The notes below the pieces were generated by a model that saw nothing but the letters and a program-made list of their open reading frames with translations, had not been told where the DNA came from and did not search any database. This document shows, piece by piece, positions 1-6,881 of a stretch of 54,165 bases of DNA. The DNA lies in contig JAWLDA010000021.1 in NCBI GenBank assembly GCA_041686855.1, forward strand, positions 1 to 54,165. The letters run 5' to 3'. The stretch is from JAWLDA01 sp041686855. GTDB lineage: Bacteria > Bacillota > Limnochordia > DTU080 > RSA5. Both the position numbers and the translations under genes were made by a program. Position 1 is the stretch's first letter. The number at the start of each line of letters is the position of its first letter.

Positions 1-89
1 ACGCACGCTGTTTAGTTTTCAAGGTCCAACGTGACCCGTCGTCTCCGCCGCCGTCCGCCTTGCGAACCGGCCGCCGAGGCGACTTGATT

Positions 90-119
90 ATCATAACACG
101 TCCGTCCATCTCGAGTCAA
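90..119 (-). promoter_or_regulatory. Candidate rRNA operon promoter, proximal
   Basis: On the minus strand TTGACT (114-119) is followed after 18 bases by TATGAT (90-95). Transcription would start near 83 and run leftward into the boxA-like sequence at 10-22. Good match to a sigma-A promoter; the tandem arrangement with the pair at 219-248 is typical of rRNA operons. Confidence 0.65.
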
Positions 120-218
120 GCAGTCGTTTGGATTCATCTCTTTCCAATCCAACCAGCTTGTCCACGTCAACGAAGGAGCATCCCCTCAATCGTCGGTACA
201 AGACGAAGGACGCCTTAA

Positions 219-248
219 ACTATATCACGCATCGGCGGAAAAATGCAA
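219..248 (-). promoter_or_regulatory. Candidate rRNA operon promoter, distal
   Basis: On the minus strand TTGCAT (243-248) and TATAGT (219-224) are separated by 18 bases, just downstream of the lysS stop. It would be the first of two tandem promoters for the rRNA operon to the left. Confidence 0.5.
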
Positions 249-305
249 CCCCTATTTCACTGAAATTCACAAATAGGCTCTTCTCACCTCGAGCCCCGGC
301 TTCAC

Positions 306-1796
306 TTACGACCGAGGCCGCATATGTGGGAAAAGGATCACATCCCGGATCGAGGGCGAGTCGGTTAGCACCATTGTGATCCGATCGATCCCGATACCGA
401 GTCCACCGGCGGGGGGCATCGCGTATTCGAGCGCTTCAAGGAAGTCGTGATCCATGTGGTGCGCTTCGTCATCCCCCGCTTCACGGGCCCTTACTTGCTC
501 TTCAAACCGCTCCCGTTGATCGTCGGGATCGTTGAGCTCTGAGAACCCATTAGCAATCTCCCATCCATTAATGTAAGGTTCGAACCGCTCCGTAAAGCGT
601 GGGTCATCGACCCGCCGCTTGGCCAACGGCGACACTTCTACAGGGTGATCCGTGATAAAGACGGGTTGGATGAGGCGATCTTCCACGAGTTGTTCGAAAC
701 TCTCCATAATGGCGTGCCCGGGGGTGGCTCCGTCCTCGAGGCGTACCCCGGCATTGCGGGCCAACTCGATCTCGTTCCCAGGATGTGCGAGAAAATCAAT
801 GCCGGCAAACTCCTTCACTGCATCAACCATGGAGAGGCGGCGCCACGGCGGCGTCAGGTCGATCTCGACACCCTGAAACGTGATCACCGTTCCGCCCGTC
901 ACGGCAATGGCGGCTTGCGACACAATCTGTTCAGTGAGTTCCATCATGTCACGGTAGTCAGCGTATGCCTGGTACGCTTCCAGCATGGTATATTCAGGGT
1001 TGTGACGGGTGGAGACACCCTCATTGCGGAAACTCTTGCCCAACTCATAGACACGCTCGAAGCCGCCTACGAGCAATCGCTTTAGGTACAACTCTGGGGC
1101 GATCCGTAGATAAAGCGACATATCAAGCGCATTGTGATACGTCTCAAAAGGACGTGCGGCGGCTCCGCCCGGAATGGGATGTAGCATCGGAGTCTCTACC
1201 TCTATGTAACCCTTGGCCGCTAGCGTCTGCCGCACGCTCGCTACCACCTGACTGCGCTTCGTAAAGACGTTGCGCACATCTGGGTTGACGATCAAGTCCA
1301 AGTACCGCCTGCGGTACCGTTGCTCAACATCTTTGAGTCCATGCCACTTCTCCGGGAGTGGCCGCAGCGCCTTGGACATCAGCGTATACTCGGCCACACG
1401 CACGCTGATCTCGCCGCGGCGCGTCCGAAACACCTCGCCCCGCACACCCACGATGTCTCCGATGTCGAGATCTCGAAAGCGCTCGTACGCATCGTCGCCT
1501 ACCACATCCAAGGCAACAAAGAGCTGTACTCGCCCAGTACTGTCTTGTAGATCAGCAAAGGTGGCTTTCCCATGACCGCGCAACGCTCGCAATCGTCCCG
1601 ACAGCTTCACTTCTTGCCCCTCGAGTCGCTCAAATTCCTCGATGACCACGTTGGCAGTGTGATCTGGAACTGCGAGGCCAGAGTACGGATCGCGCCCGTC
1701 AGCGCGAAGCGCTTCTAGTTTAGCGCGCCTAACCGCTTCCTGATCGTTTATGTCGCCTGAGTCTTGTCCATCTAGTTGTCGCTGATGCTCCGACAC
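306..1796 (-). CDS. lysS: Lysyl-tRNA synthetase, class II
   Basis: Charges tRNA-Lys with lysine in the cytosol using ATP. The 496-residue product has the usual length and order: an OB-fold anticodon-binding domain in the first third (containing the segment RLRALRGHGKATFADLQD), then the class II catalytic core with motif 2 (FRNEG, about 256-260, followed by RHNPEYTMLEAY) and motif 3 (GIGIDR, about 467-472). The GTG start at 1796 is chosen because GAGGGGG lies about 8 bases upstream; an ATG-type start 99 bases further upstream would add an extension with no family match. greA lies 120 bases upstream in the same direction, so the pair may share the strong greA promoter. Downstream is the rRNA leader. 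Identification is certain; only the start is a choice. Confidence 0.97.
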   Translation of the reverse strand: MSEHQRQLDGQDSGDINDQEAVRRAKLEALRADGRDPYSGLAVPDHTANVVIEEFERLEGQEVKLSGRLRALRGHGKATFADLQDSTGRVQLFVALDVVGDDAYERFRDLDIGDIVGVRGEVFRTRRGEISVRVAEYTLMSKALRPLPEKWHGLKDVEQRYRRRYLDLIVNPDVRNVFTKRSQVVASVRQTLAAKGYIEVETPMLHPIPGGAAARPFETYHNALDMSLYLRIAPELYLKRLLVGGFERVYELGKSFRNEGVSTRHNPEYTMLEAYQAYADYRDMMELTEQIVSQAAIAVTGGTVITFQGVEIDLTPPWRRLSMVDAVKEFAGIDFLAHPGNEIELARNAGVRLEDGATPGHAIMESFEQLVEDRLIQPVFITDHPVEVSPLAKRRVDDPRFTERFEPYINGWEIANGFSELNDPDDQRERFEEQVRAREAGDDEAHHMDHDFLEALEYAMPPAGGLGIGIDRITMVLTDSPSIRDVILFPHMRPRS

Positions 1797-1916
1797 CGAT
1801 AGCCCCCCTCGAGTTCCACCTGTTATGAAAAGTGGCCACGCGGTATGCAGCTCTCCTCCACGTGACCACCCTTCTGAATCGTTTTCACCTGTCAAGCAGC
1901 GGGTGAGCCTAAATCG

Positions 1917-2393
1917 CTAACGAGAAATCGCGAGGATCTCGTACTTTAGTGTACCCGCCGGGGCCTCAACTTCAACAATCGAACCGACACGCTGCCCCAT
2001 AATGGCCCGCCCAACAGGGGACTCATTAGAGATACGAGCAGACGCGGGATCCGCCTCCGCGGAGCCGACGAGGGTGTACTCAAACTCTTCGTTAAGCTCA
2101 AGGTCCTTCAGCTTAACTTTAGAGCCAACGGTGACCGTTTCGGTATCGACTTCCTCGTCGTCAATCACACGTGCATTGCGCAGCATTTTCTCGAGCGAGA
2201 CGATGCGCCCTTCGATAAAGGCTTGTTCGTTCTTGGCATCGTCGTACTCTGAGTTCTCCGAGATATCGCCGAACTCGATAGCTTGCTTGATCCGCGCCGC
2301 CACCTCCCGGCGGCGAACGGTCTTGAGCTCCTCGAGCTCCTTTTCCAGCTTAGACAAGCCGTCAGGAGTGAGAAGAACTTCCCTGTCACCCAT
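1917..2393 (-). CDS. greA: Transcription elongation factor GreA
   Basis: Rescues backtracked RNA polymerase by stimulating transcript cleavage in the secondary channel. The 158-residue protein has the family length. The N-terminal coiled coil is clear (EKELEELKTVRRREVAARIKQA), with the acidic tip segment GDISENSEYDDAKNEQ, followed by the globular C-terminal domain ending in ISNESPVGRAIMGQRVGS. ATG at 2393 is taken as start; AAAGGAG lies 10 bases upstream. A TTG one codon earlier (2396) has an equally good spacing. The gene is followed by lysS. Its mRNA would have a leader of about 125 bases from a perfect-consensus promoter, containing a terminator-like hairpin, which suggests attenuation. 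Confidence 0.96.
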   Translation of the reverse strand: MGDREVLLTPDGLSKLEKELEELKTVRRREVAARIKQAIEFGDISENSEYDDAKNEQAFIEGRIVSLEKMLRNARVIDDEEVDTETVTVGSKVKLKDLELNEEFEYTLVGSAEADPASARISNESPVGRAIMGQRVGSIVEVEAPAGTLKYEILAISR

Positions 2394-2412
2394 CAAGTCT
2401 GATCTCCTTTGT

Positions 2413-2459
2413 TGGAATATAAAAGAAGATAAAGCACTGGCCCACCTTAGGTCAGTGCT
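2413..2459 (-). terminator. Terminator-like hairpin in the greA leader
   Basis: On the minus strand AGCACTG (2453-2459) pairs with CAGTGCT (2433-2439). The stem can extend inward by CC with GG around a small loop. It is followed by a U-rich run (TTATCTTCTTTT) down to 2413, only 20 bases before the greA start. It lies downstream of the strong promoter at 2525-2554, so it sits inside the greA transcript. It could serve as an attenuator of greA or simply terminate the upstream operon. Confidence 0.65.
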
Positions 2460-2480
2460 ATCAATAGCCGAGACTCATCC

Positions 2481-2500
2481 GAAATGGCCGGAAATGGCCG
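2481..2500. repeat. Tandem 10-base duplication in the greA leader
   Basis: GAAATGGCCG occurs twice in a row without mismatch, inside the transcribed leader of greA between the promoter and the hairpin. Probably a simple slippage duplication; no function is evident. Confidence 0.8.
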
Positions 2501-2524
2501 TGGAGGCAATTGGTTCCGGCGACG

Positions 2525-2554
2525 ATTATATATCAGCGGTTTAATCAGTGTCAA
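2525..2554 (-). promoter_or_regulatory. Perfect-consensus sigma-A promoter for greA
   Basis: On the minus strand TTGACA (2549-2554) and TATAAT (2525-2530), 18 bases apart; both hexamers match the consensus exactly. The -35 box lies in the last codons of the upstream reductase-like gene. Predicted start near 2518, giving a leader of about 125 bases before greA. Confidence 0.85.
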
Positions 2555-3662
2555 CCCTGGCCAGTACCGGAATCGGATCACGCACTCGCCCACGCTCTCT
2601 CGACATTGCCTTTTGGACGGTGTCGATGTACTCCTGGCTCACAGCTCTCTCAAAACTGCGGAGGCCGGCCAGCTTGAATCCGTGCTTCTCACCCAATCGC
2701 GCAATCTCCTCGATTTTTTCCACCTCAAGGTCGCGTCCCAAGCTATACGACTCAAATCTGCCTTCAAGGGTGAGTATCATCGTCTCTGCCATACACGCGT
2801 AACAGGTCCGCGGAGGGAAACCAAAATTAAAGTTGAACTCCACGTCGCCTGGCGGCGCCACAACGCCCCCCTCGAACACAAACACGTCTTGCCGCGCGTC
2901 AGCCACTGCACGCCCGATGTTCCGTGGCCGAGCCACGTCACACACGATCGCCCCCGACTTAAGCCACTCGGGCTCCACCAGCGAATCGACGGCGCTTGTC
3001 ACGGCAATCACGACATCAGCGCCTTTAACGCCCGCTTCGATCTCGGTCTGTATGCTCGCTTTAACCCCTGACTCGTCGGCAATAAGCGCGGCAACTTCCT
3101 CTAGCGCGTCCTTGTGCCTTGCTACCAACGCGACATCGAAGCCCCGCTTAGCCATGATTCGAGCGCACGCTTTGCCGATCGACCCCGTCGCTCCCAAGAC
3201 AGCGACTTGGGCCCCTTCAAGATCAATCTCCAAAAGTCGAGCGGCATATTCGATTCCTTGTAGCGCGGTAGCAACAGTGTAGCTGTTCCCTGTTGTGACG
3301 GGAATGTCCACTCGCTTGGCGACCGTAATACCGGCGTCGCCAACGACCGATGTGAACGCACCGAGTCCTACGATCTGGGCTCCCAATTCCTCGCTCTTGC
3401 GAGCCGCACCGACAATCTTGTTGGTCACATAGTCGACGTCCAGAGACATCATTTGTCGCGCCGTCAATGGGCACCCAACAAATCGGCCCGCAATCTGAGC
3501 GCCGTTGAGGGATTGCACACCCGTCACCTCAGAGACGTTAAGCGGGGGAACCAGGCGCAGGGCTCGCTCAAGCACACTCTCAGGAATTCGTTTAGCGAAA
3601 CCAAACTTGCGCGTCATATCGCTGACGTGCAGTGGATGAATGATGAATGCGAATCGATTCAA
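2541..3662 (-). CDS. Acyl-ACP-reductase-like Rossmann dehydrogenase
   Basis: 373 residues. From memory it parallels the long-chain acyl-ACP reductase (AAR) of cyanobacteria along its length: an N-terminal FAFIIHPLHVSDMTRKFGF segment, a GLGAFTSVV block near 100, TTGNSYTV near 123, an NAD(P)-binding GATGSIG motif (157-163), and a C-terminal block with EGGVV and YACMAETM. Cys290 aligns with the catalytic cysteine of AAR, which forms the acyl thioester before reduction to a fatty aldehyde. Such proteins outside cyanobacteria are often labelled shikimate dehydrogenase, which does not fit the length or motifs. Start is TTG at 3662 with GGAGG 8 bases upstream. It is the third gene of a unit with the 'quinate dehydrogenase'-type gene and a helix-turn-helix regulator. 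Real substrate unknown; fatty aldehyde formation is an inference. Confidence 0.7.
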   Translation of the reverse strand: MNRFAFIIHPLHVSDMTRKFGFAKRIPESVLERALRLVPPLNVSEVTGVQSLNGAQIAGRFVGCPLTARQMMSLDVDYVTNKIVGAARKSEELGAQIVGLGAFTSVVGDAGITVAKRVDIPVTTGNSYTVATALQGIEYAARLLEIDLEGAQVAVLGATGSIGKACARIMAKRGFDVALVARHKDALEEVAALIADESGVKASIQTEIEAGVKGADVVIAVTSAVDSLVEPEWLKSGAIVCDVARPRNIGRAVADARQDVFVFEGGVVAPPGDVEFNFNFGFPPRTCYACMAETMILTLEGRFESYSLGRDLEVEKIEEIARLGEKHGFKLAGLRSFERAVSQEYIDTVQKAMSRERGRVRDPIPVLARVDTD

Positions 3663-3709
3663 GCTCGATTCCTCCCTGCCTATAATGGCTCCTACCCAAA
3701 CAAGCGCTT

Positions 3710-4609
3710 CTAGAACCGCTCGATGCGCGGCGTGAATCCAACCTGACTAATGAGCGAAAGGTAATCCTGGGCACTCAACGCTTCGGGTCGCCTCCCACTC
3801 AGAGCGACGAGTGTCGCCTCCACCACGTTGGTCCCAAACGAGCGCCCGTTCAAGTTGGGTGTTGTGGTCACCAAAAAGTCAATCCCTGCTTTAGCGAGCA
3901 GCTCGACGTCTTCTCCGGTAACAGTGTTGGTAACAACCCCTTTTCCGTCGAGGCGCTCCGGCATATACCGCCTAATAAAGTGGAAGTCGCCGGCGATCAC
4001 ATCAGCCGCTTGAAAGTAGTGCGCTCGATGGGTTGATCGCTGGGTCTGTTTCTCACCAGTCGGATATAGGAGCTTAAAGGGAAGTTGGGTGACGACGGGA
4101 GCGGCGACTCGAGCGACACGCGCGAGCGATCTTAACGACCGAAGGGGGATTGGAACGCCGAGTGCGAAAATTAAGTCACCAAAGAGCATTTCACAGCCAC
4201 TGTTGGCCAGCTCTTCTGCCATGCCGAAGCGATCGACGCCTGCAACCATCAAAACCCGCCGACGGGCGAGGCTTATCTTCTCCTCGTCTTGTAGGTACCT
4301 CACCACCCAGCGCTCAAGTGAGTTCTTGAGTCCACTGCCATCGACGACCGGTGTCACTTTGGCAGCCTGCGCGAGCCGTTTGGCGTCACGAAAAGTGTAG
4401 CGGCGTCCCCCGGCAAAGATGTATAGGTCGAGCCCTCCAAGTCCGATACAATCAACCTCGCCGTCGAGCTCAGCAATGAGAGCTCGAGCTTTATCCAGGT
4501 CACCGTCGGTGCCGCGCCGCTCGATACTCACGCGCTCCCCCAGGAGTTCCATCTCTACACGATGGTCTCGATGAGAGGAGCCAATACTAACCCCTACGAT
4601 GCGCTTCAT
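3710..4609 (-). CDS. 'Quinate 5-dehydrogenase'-type conserved protein
   Basis: A 299-residue cytosolic protein with no signal peptide or membrane segment. I recall similar proteins in deep-branching Bacillota carrying the automatic name quinate 5-dehydrogenase, but I see no convincing dinucleotide-binding motif to support that reaction. Conserved-looking stretches are DCIGLGGLDLYIFAGGRRY (about 53-71), a VVDGSGLKN segment, RRVLMVAGVDRFGMAEEL, and a C-terminal TTTPNLNGRSFGTNVVEA. ATG at 4609 has GGGTGGGGG upstream. It lies between the regulator (28-base gap) and the acyl-ACP-reductase-like gene (47-base gap), so the three probably work together. Treat the enzymatic name as unproven. Confidence 0.55.
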   Translation of the reverse strand: MKRIVGVSIGSSHRDHRVEMELLGERVSIERRGTDGDLDKARALIAELDGEVDCIGLGGLDLYIFAGGRRYTFRDAKRLAQAAKVTPVVDGSGLKNSLERWVVRYLQDEEKISLARRRVLMVAGVDRFGMAEELANSGCEMLFGDLIFALGVPIPLRSLRSLARVARVAAPVVTQLPFKLLYPTGEKQTQRSTHRAHYFQAADVIAGDFHFIRRYMPERLDGKGVVTNTVTGEDVELLAKAGIDFLVTTTPNLNGRSFGTNVVEATLVALSGRRPEALSAQDYLSLISQVGFTPRIERF

Positions 4610-4637
4610 TATGCCCCCACCCGCTCTTTCCCAACAC

Positions 4638-5171
4638 CTATTGTGACGAACGCAAGGTACGAATCACATCGATAATTTGGGTGACATCCACTTCCACGTC
4701 CTCGGTCAACGGCGACGCTCCCAGGGGCATGCCTACCACTACGTCCCGACCGATCATCGACTCGACCATCTCGAGCCGCAGGTCGGAGCCCAAAAACAAA
4801 AGCGCATCGTAGGAACGCAATTTTACCGAAAGGCTCATAATCTCATTGATAAGATCCGCTCCCGAAACCGAGGCAGCAAAGGCACGCCGCTCCTCGTCCG
4901 TAAAGAGGAGAACAAAGTCGACACCTTCGTCCCTCGCCGCGCTCTCCAACTCCCGAGCGTTCTTAATCGGAAATCCCACAAGGGCAACTCGGCCGCCCTT
5001 GCGGATCTCGCCCAACGCCTCGACACGCGAGACAAATGTACGGTCAATGCCCAATAAGTCGGCTGTCTCTTGTTGGCTCTTTCCCTGAATACGCAGATCT
5101 ATTATTTCATCGATCCGTCGGTCGATGCGACTGCGACTCACGAGTTTGCTGCCGATTCTCACAAGGTCCAC
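4638..5171 (-). CDS. Helix-turn-helix transcriptional regulator
   Basis: 177 residues. The N-terminal part has a helix-turn-helix: IIDLRIQGKSQQETADLLG followed by IDRTFVSRVEALGEIRKGG, about residues 20-60. The remainder looks like an alpha/beta domain (VALVGFPIKNARELESAA, VDFVLLFTDEERRAF, DALLFLGSDLRLEMVESMIG) that may sense a ligand. GTG at 5171 is chosen because AGGAGG stands 7 bases before it. It heads the three-gene unit with the quinate-dehydrogenase-type and acyl-ACP-reductase-like genes. A clear promoter (5212-5241) and a 20-bp palindrome over the likely transcription start suggest that it controls its own operon. The family is not one I can name with certainty. Confidence 0.75.
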   Translation of the reverse strand: MDLVRIGSKLVSRSRIDRRIDEIIDLRIQGKSQQETADLLGIDRTFVSRVEALGEIRKGGRVALVGFPIKNARELESAARDEGVDFVLLFTDEERRAFAASVSGADLINEIMSLSVKLRSYDALLFLGSDLRLEMVESMIGRDVVVGMPLGASPLTEDVEVDVTQIIDVIRTLRSSQ

Positions 5172-5186
5172 GGGACGCCTCCTGGA

Positions 5187-5206
5187 TGTGCACAAATTTG
5201 TACACA
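5187..5206. promoter_or_regulatory. Near-perfect 20-bp palindrome, candidate operator
   Basis: TGTGCACAAA followed by TTTGTACACA is an inverted repeat with a single mismatched pair. It lies just downstream of the -10 box at 5212-5217, over the expected transcription start, and upstream of the ribosome-binding site of the helix-turn-helix gene. This is the standard place for an autoregulatory operator. Confidence 0.75.
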
Positions 5207-5211
5207 GACGA

Positions 5212-5241
5212 ATTGTACCACGCTCTCCGGGTCGGTGCCAA
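5212..5241 (-). promoter_or_regulatory. Sigma-A promoter of the regulator/reductase operon
   Basis: On the minus strand TTGGCA (5236-5241) and TACAAT (5212-5217) are 18 bases apart, about 40 bases before the GTG start of the regulator gene. It follows directly after the rpmE terminator. Confidence 0.8.
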
Positions 5242-5251
5242 GAGAGGAAAC

Positions 5252-5279
5252 AAAAAAAGAGGGGGTGATTTGCCCCCTC
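5252..5279 (-). terminator. Rho-independent terminator of rpmE
   Basis: On the minus strand GAGGGGG, a 7-base loop and CCCCCTC form a GC-rich stem (5259-5279) followed by seven T (5252-5258). It separates rpmE from the promoter of the next operon. Confidence 0.9.
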
Positions 5280-5322
5280 CGTCTCAATCTATGTGTCTCA
5301 CGTCATGTACTGAAGTCGATCC

Positions 5323-5535
5323 TTACTCCTCATCCGGCAAGCGGAATTTGCGTCGGAAACGCTCGACCCTTCCTCCGGTGTCGACTAAGCGCCCACGCGT
5401 ACCGGTGTAAAAGGGGTGGCAGTTTGAGCAAATCTCCACTCGTAGGTCCGTCGCTGTCGATCCAGTCTCAAACGTTGCACCACACGAACACGTGACCGTC
5501 GTGCGGTGGTACTCTGGATGAATTCCCGTCTTCAC
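5323..5535 (-). CDS. rpmE: 50S ribosomal protein L31
   Basis: 70-residue L31 of the large ribosomal subunit. The zinc-binding (C+) form is visible: a CSC pair near residues 16-18 and CSNC further on, followed by the family signature HPFYTGTRG. The product begins VKTGIHPEYH, matching the usual MKxGIHPxY start. GTG at 5535 is preceded by GAGGTG at good spacing; a longer upstream frame has no ribosome-binding site. It has its own promoter (5584-5613) and a strong terminator. rho followed by rpmE nearby is a common Bacillota arrangement. Confidence 0.96.
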   Translation of the reverse strand: MKTGIHPEYHRTTVTCSCGATFETGSTATDLRVEICSNCHPFYTGTRGRLVDTGGRVERFRRKFRLPDEE

Positions 5536-5583
5536 GTTACTTTCACCTCGCAATTCGGCACCAAGCTCATGCACAGTGCCAGT

Positions 5584-5613
5584 ATTATAGCACAGCCAAA
5601 CCTCCCTACTCAA
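5584..5613 (-). promoter_or_regulatory. Sigma-A promoter of rpmE
   Basis: On the minus strand TTGAGT (5608-5613), 18 bases, TATAAT (5584-5589), with a TGC just before the -10 box (extended -10). It lies between the M23 peptidase stop and the rpmE start. Confidence 0.75.
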
Positions 5614-5674
5614 GAGAGGCAGAAGAGGTTCTAACTTTCACGCGTCTCCCAAAAGGCATTATCCCCGTACGCTC

Positions 5675-6799
5675 TTAGCGCAAATAGTTGAGCGGATTCA
5701 CGGATTGCCCATTCCTGCGAATCTCGAAGTGTACGTGAGGACCAGTGGAGCGCCCGGTATTCCCACTATAAGCGACTAAATCGCCGCGTCGCACTCGCTG
5801 ACCCGCTTCCACTACAAGTCGCGAGTTGTGCGCATAGCGCGTCTCGACCCGATCTCCGTGATCGATCACGACCAAATTTCCGTAACCGCCATTCCAGCCG
5901 GCAAAGCTGACCCGACCGGCGGCGGCCGCGCGCACCGGTGTGCCTGTCACAACCGCGACATCGACTCCGTGGTGCATGCTTCCCCATCGTGTACCGTAAC
6001 GTGAGGAAATCCTCCCCGATACCGGCCAGCTAAACGCCTGAAGCAAGCGTCCATCCGCGCCGACGACCCGGTTGGTACGCAACGTGCTACCGATGCTGGC
6101 CGCCTCGGTTCCTGGAACGATGATCTCCTGGGCCGGAAGGACGCGGCTCGGATCACTAATCTCGTTCATCTCGACGATCTGATCGAGATCAGCCCGATAC
6201 ATTCGTGCGATATCCCAAAGACTCTCTCCCCGTTGCACTCGGTGAATCGCGCCATCCGTCGTGAGGATATTCAACCGTTCACCCTCGCGCAAGAGGTTCG
6301 CGCTGACCAAGTCGTTGGCCGCCAAGATCGTCTCTTTACTAATGTTGAATCGTTCGGCAATCACCGAGACGGTCTCACCTGGCTGGACCACGTACGAGAC
6401 CATCCGAGGGCGACTGGTCAGAGGGGCTTCGCTCTCCTCTTCGGTGGGGCCACCGACATGTGACTCCTCGTCTGGTTGGCCCAGTGCACCGTCGGATGCG
6501 GTGACGACAGCGAGTGCGTTACCGTCCTGCTCTGAATCGGCAACCTTCTCGTGTAACAGCCGGTTCACGCCGTCGTCAACGTCGAGTTGCTCAAGTGCGG
6601 TCACCACTGCGCCCTCGTCGAGCGCACCATTTGCCGCGACTGATAAAGTCGGCGCCGCCCTCTCGTTTGACTGCCGATCGTCTGCTGGAGTCTTGTCCAC
6701 ACTCGCCTCACAACAGGACGGAGTTTGACTCCCGATAGTAAACGCGAACACAGCGGCGATCCCGATGCCCCAAAAAACCGGTTTGCGAAAAAGATTCAT
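5675..6799 (-). CDS. LysM and M23 murein endopeptidase
   Basis: A 374-residue exported or membrane-anchored peptidoglycan hydrolase. An N-terminal hydrophobic segment (FWGIGIAAVFAFTIGS) is followed by an acidic linker, then two LysM repeats (VSYVVQPGETVSVIAERFNI and IHRVQRGESLWDIARMY). The C-terminal M23 domain has both zinc motifs intact, HHGVD (about 276-280) and HVHFE (355-359), and the ending PLNYLR seen in many such enzymes. It would cut peptide cross-links in the cell wall. The start ATG at 6799 has AAGGAG 7 bases upstream; a GTG five codons earlier would place that site inside the gene. It lies 82 bases after rho and may be read from the same transcript. Cell division or envelope remodelling is the likely role. 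Confidence 0.92.
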   Translation of the reverse strand: MNLFRKPVFWGIGIAAVFAFTIGSQTPSCCEASVDKTPADDRQSNERAAPTLSVAANGALDEGAVVTALEQLDVDDGVNRLLHEKVADSEQDGNALAVVTASDGALGQPDEESHVGGPTEEESEAPLTSRPRMVSYVVQPGETVSVIAERFNISKETILAANDLVSANLLREGERLNILTTDGAIHRVQRGESLWDIARMYRADLDQIVEMNEISDPSRVLPAQEIIVPGTEAASIGSTLRTNRVVGADGRLLQAFSWPVSGRISSRYGTRWGSMHHGVDVAVVTGTPVRAAAAGRVSFAGWNGGYGNLVVIDHGDRVETRYAHNSRLVVEAGQRVRRGDLVAYSGNTGRSTGPHVHFEIRRNGQSVNPLNYLR

Positions 6800-6881
6800 A
6801 GCAAACTCCTTCACGAACCCCCCACCTGTCCGCGTCAGGCGCCCGGACGTACACCTCGACTATAAGACAAGTTTCGCTCCA

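Larger units (their letters stand above)
1..305 (-). other. rRNA operon leader running off the left edge
   Basis: This 305-base stretch after the lysS stop holds no convincing gene. On the minus strand it carries two promoter-like pairs (listed separately) and, at 10-22, the sequence TTGAAAACTAAAC. A very similar box ('CTTTGAAAACT...') is known in the leaders of Bacillus rRNA operons, where it acts as a boxA-type antitermination site. lysS directly followed by an rRNA operon is also a known Bacillus arrangement. I infer that 16S rRNA, or less likely another rRNA unit, begins just beyond position 1 on the minus strand. An imperfect inverted repeat (251-257 with 271-277) lies right after lysS and could be a weak terminator. 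The rRNA itself is not in the window. Confidence 0.7.

Noticed and set aside
128..379. Open frame on the plus strand at the left edge
   Set aside because: It lies across the rRNA leader and the 3' end of lysS on the opposite strand, has no ribosome-binding site and no recognisable protein pattern.
1797..1916. Possible T-box leader in front of lysS
   Set aside because: No AGGGTGGNACCGCG-type box or specifier stem; the region is a short intergenic spacer after greA.
2541..3662. Annotation as shikimate dehydrogenase (AroE)
   Set aside because: 373 residues against about 275, and the order of motifs with the cysteine in YACMAETM fits the acyl-ACP reductase pattern instead.
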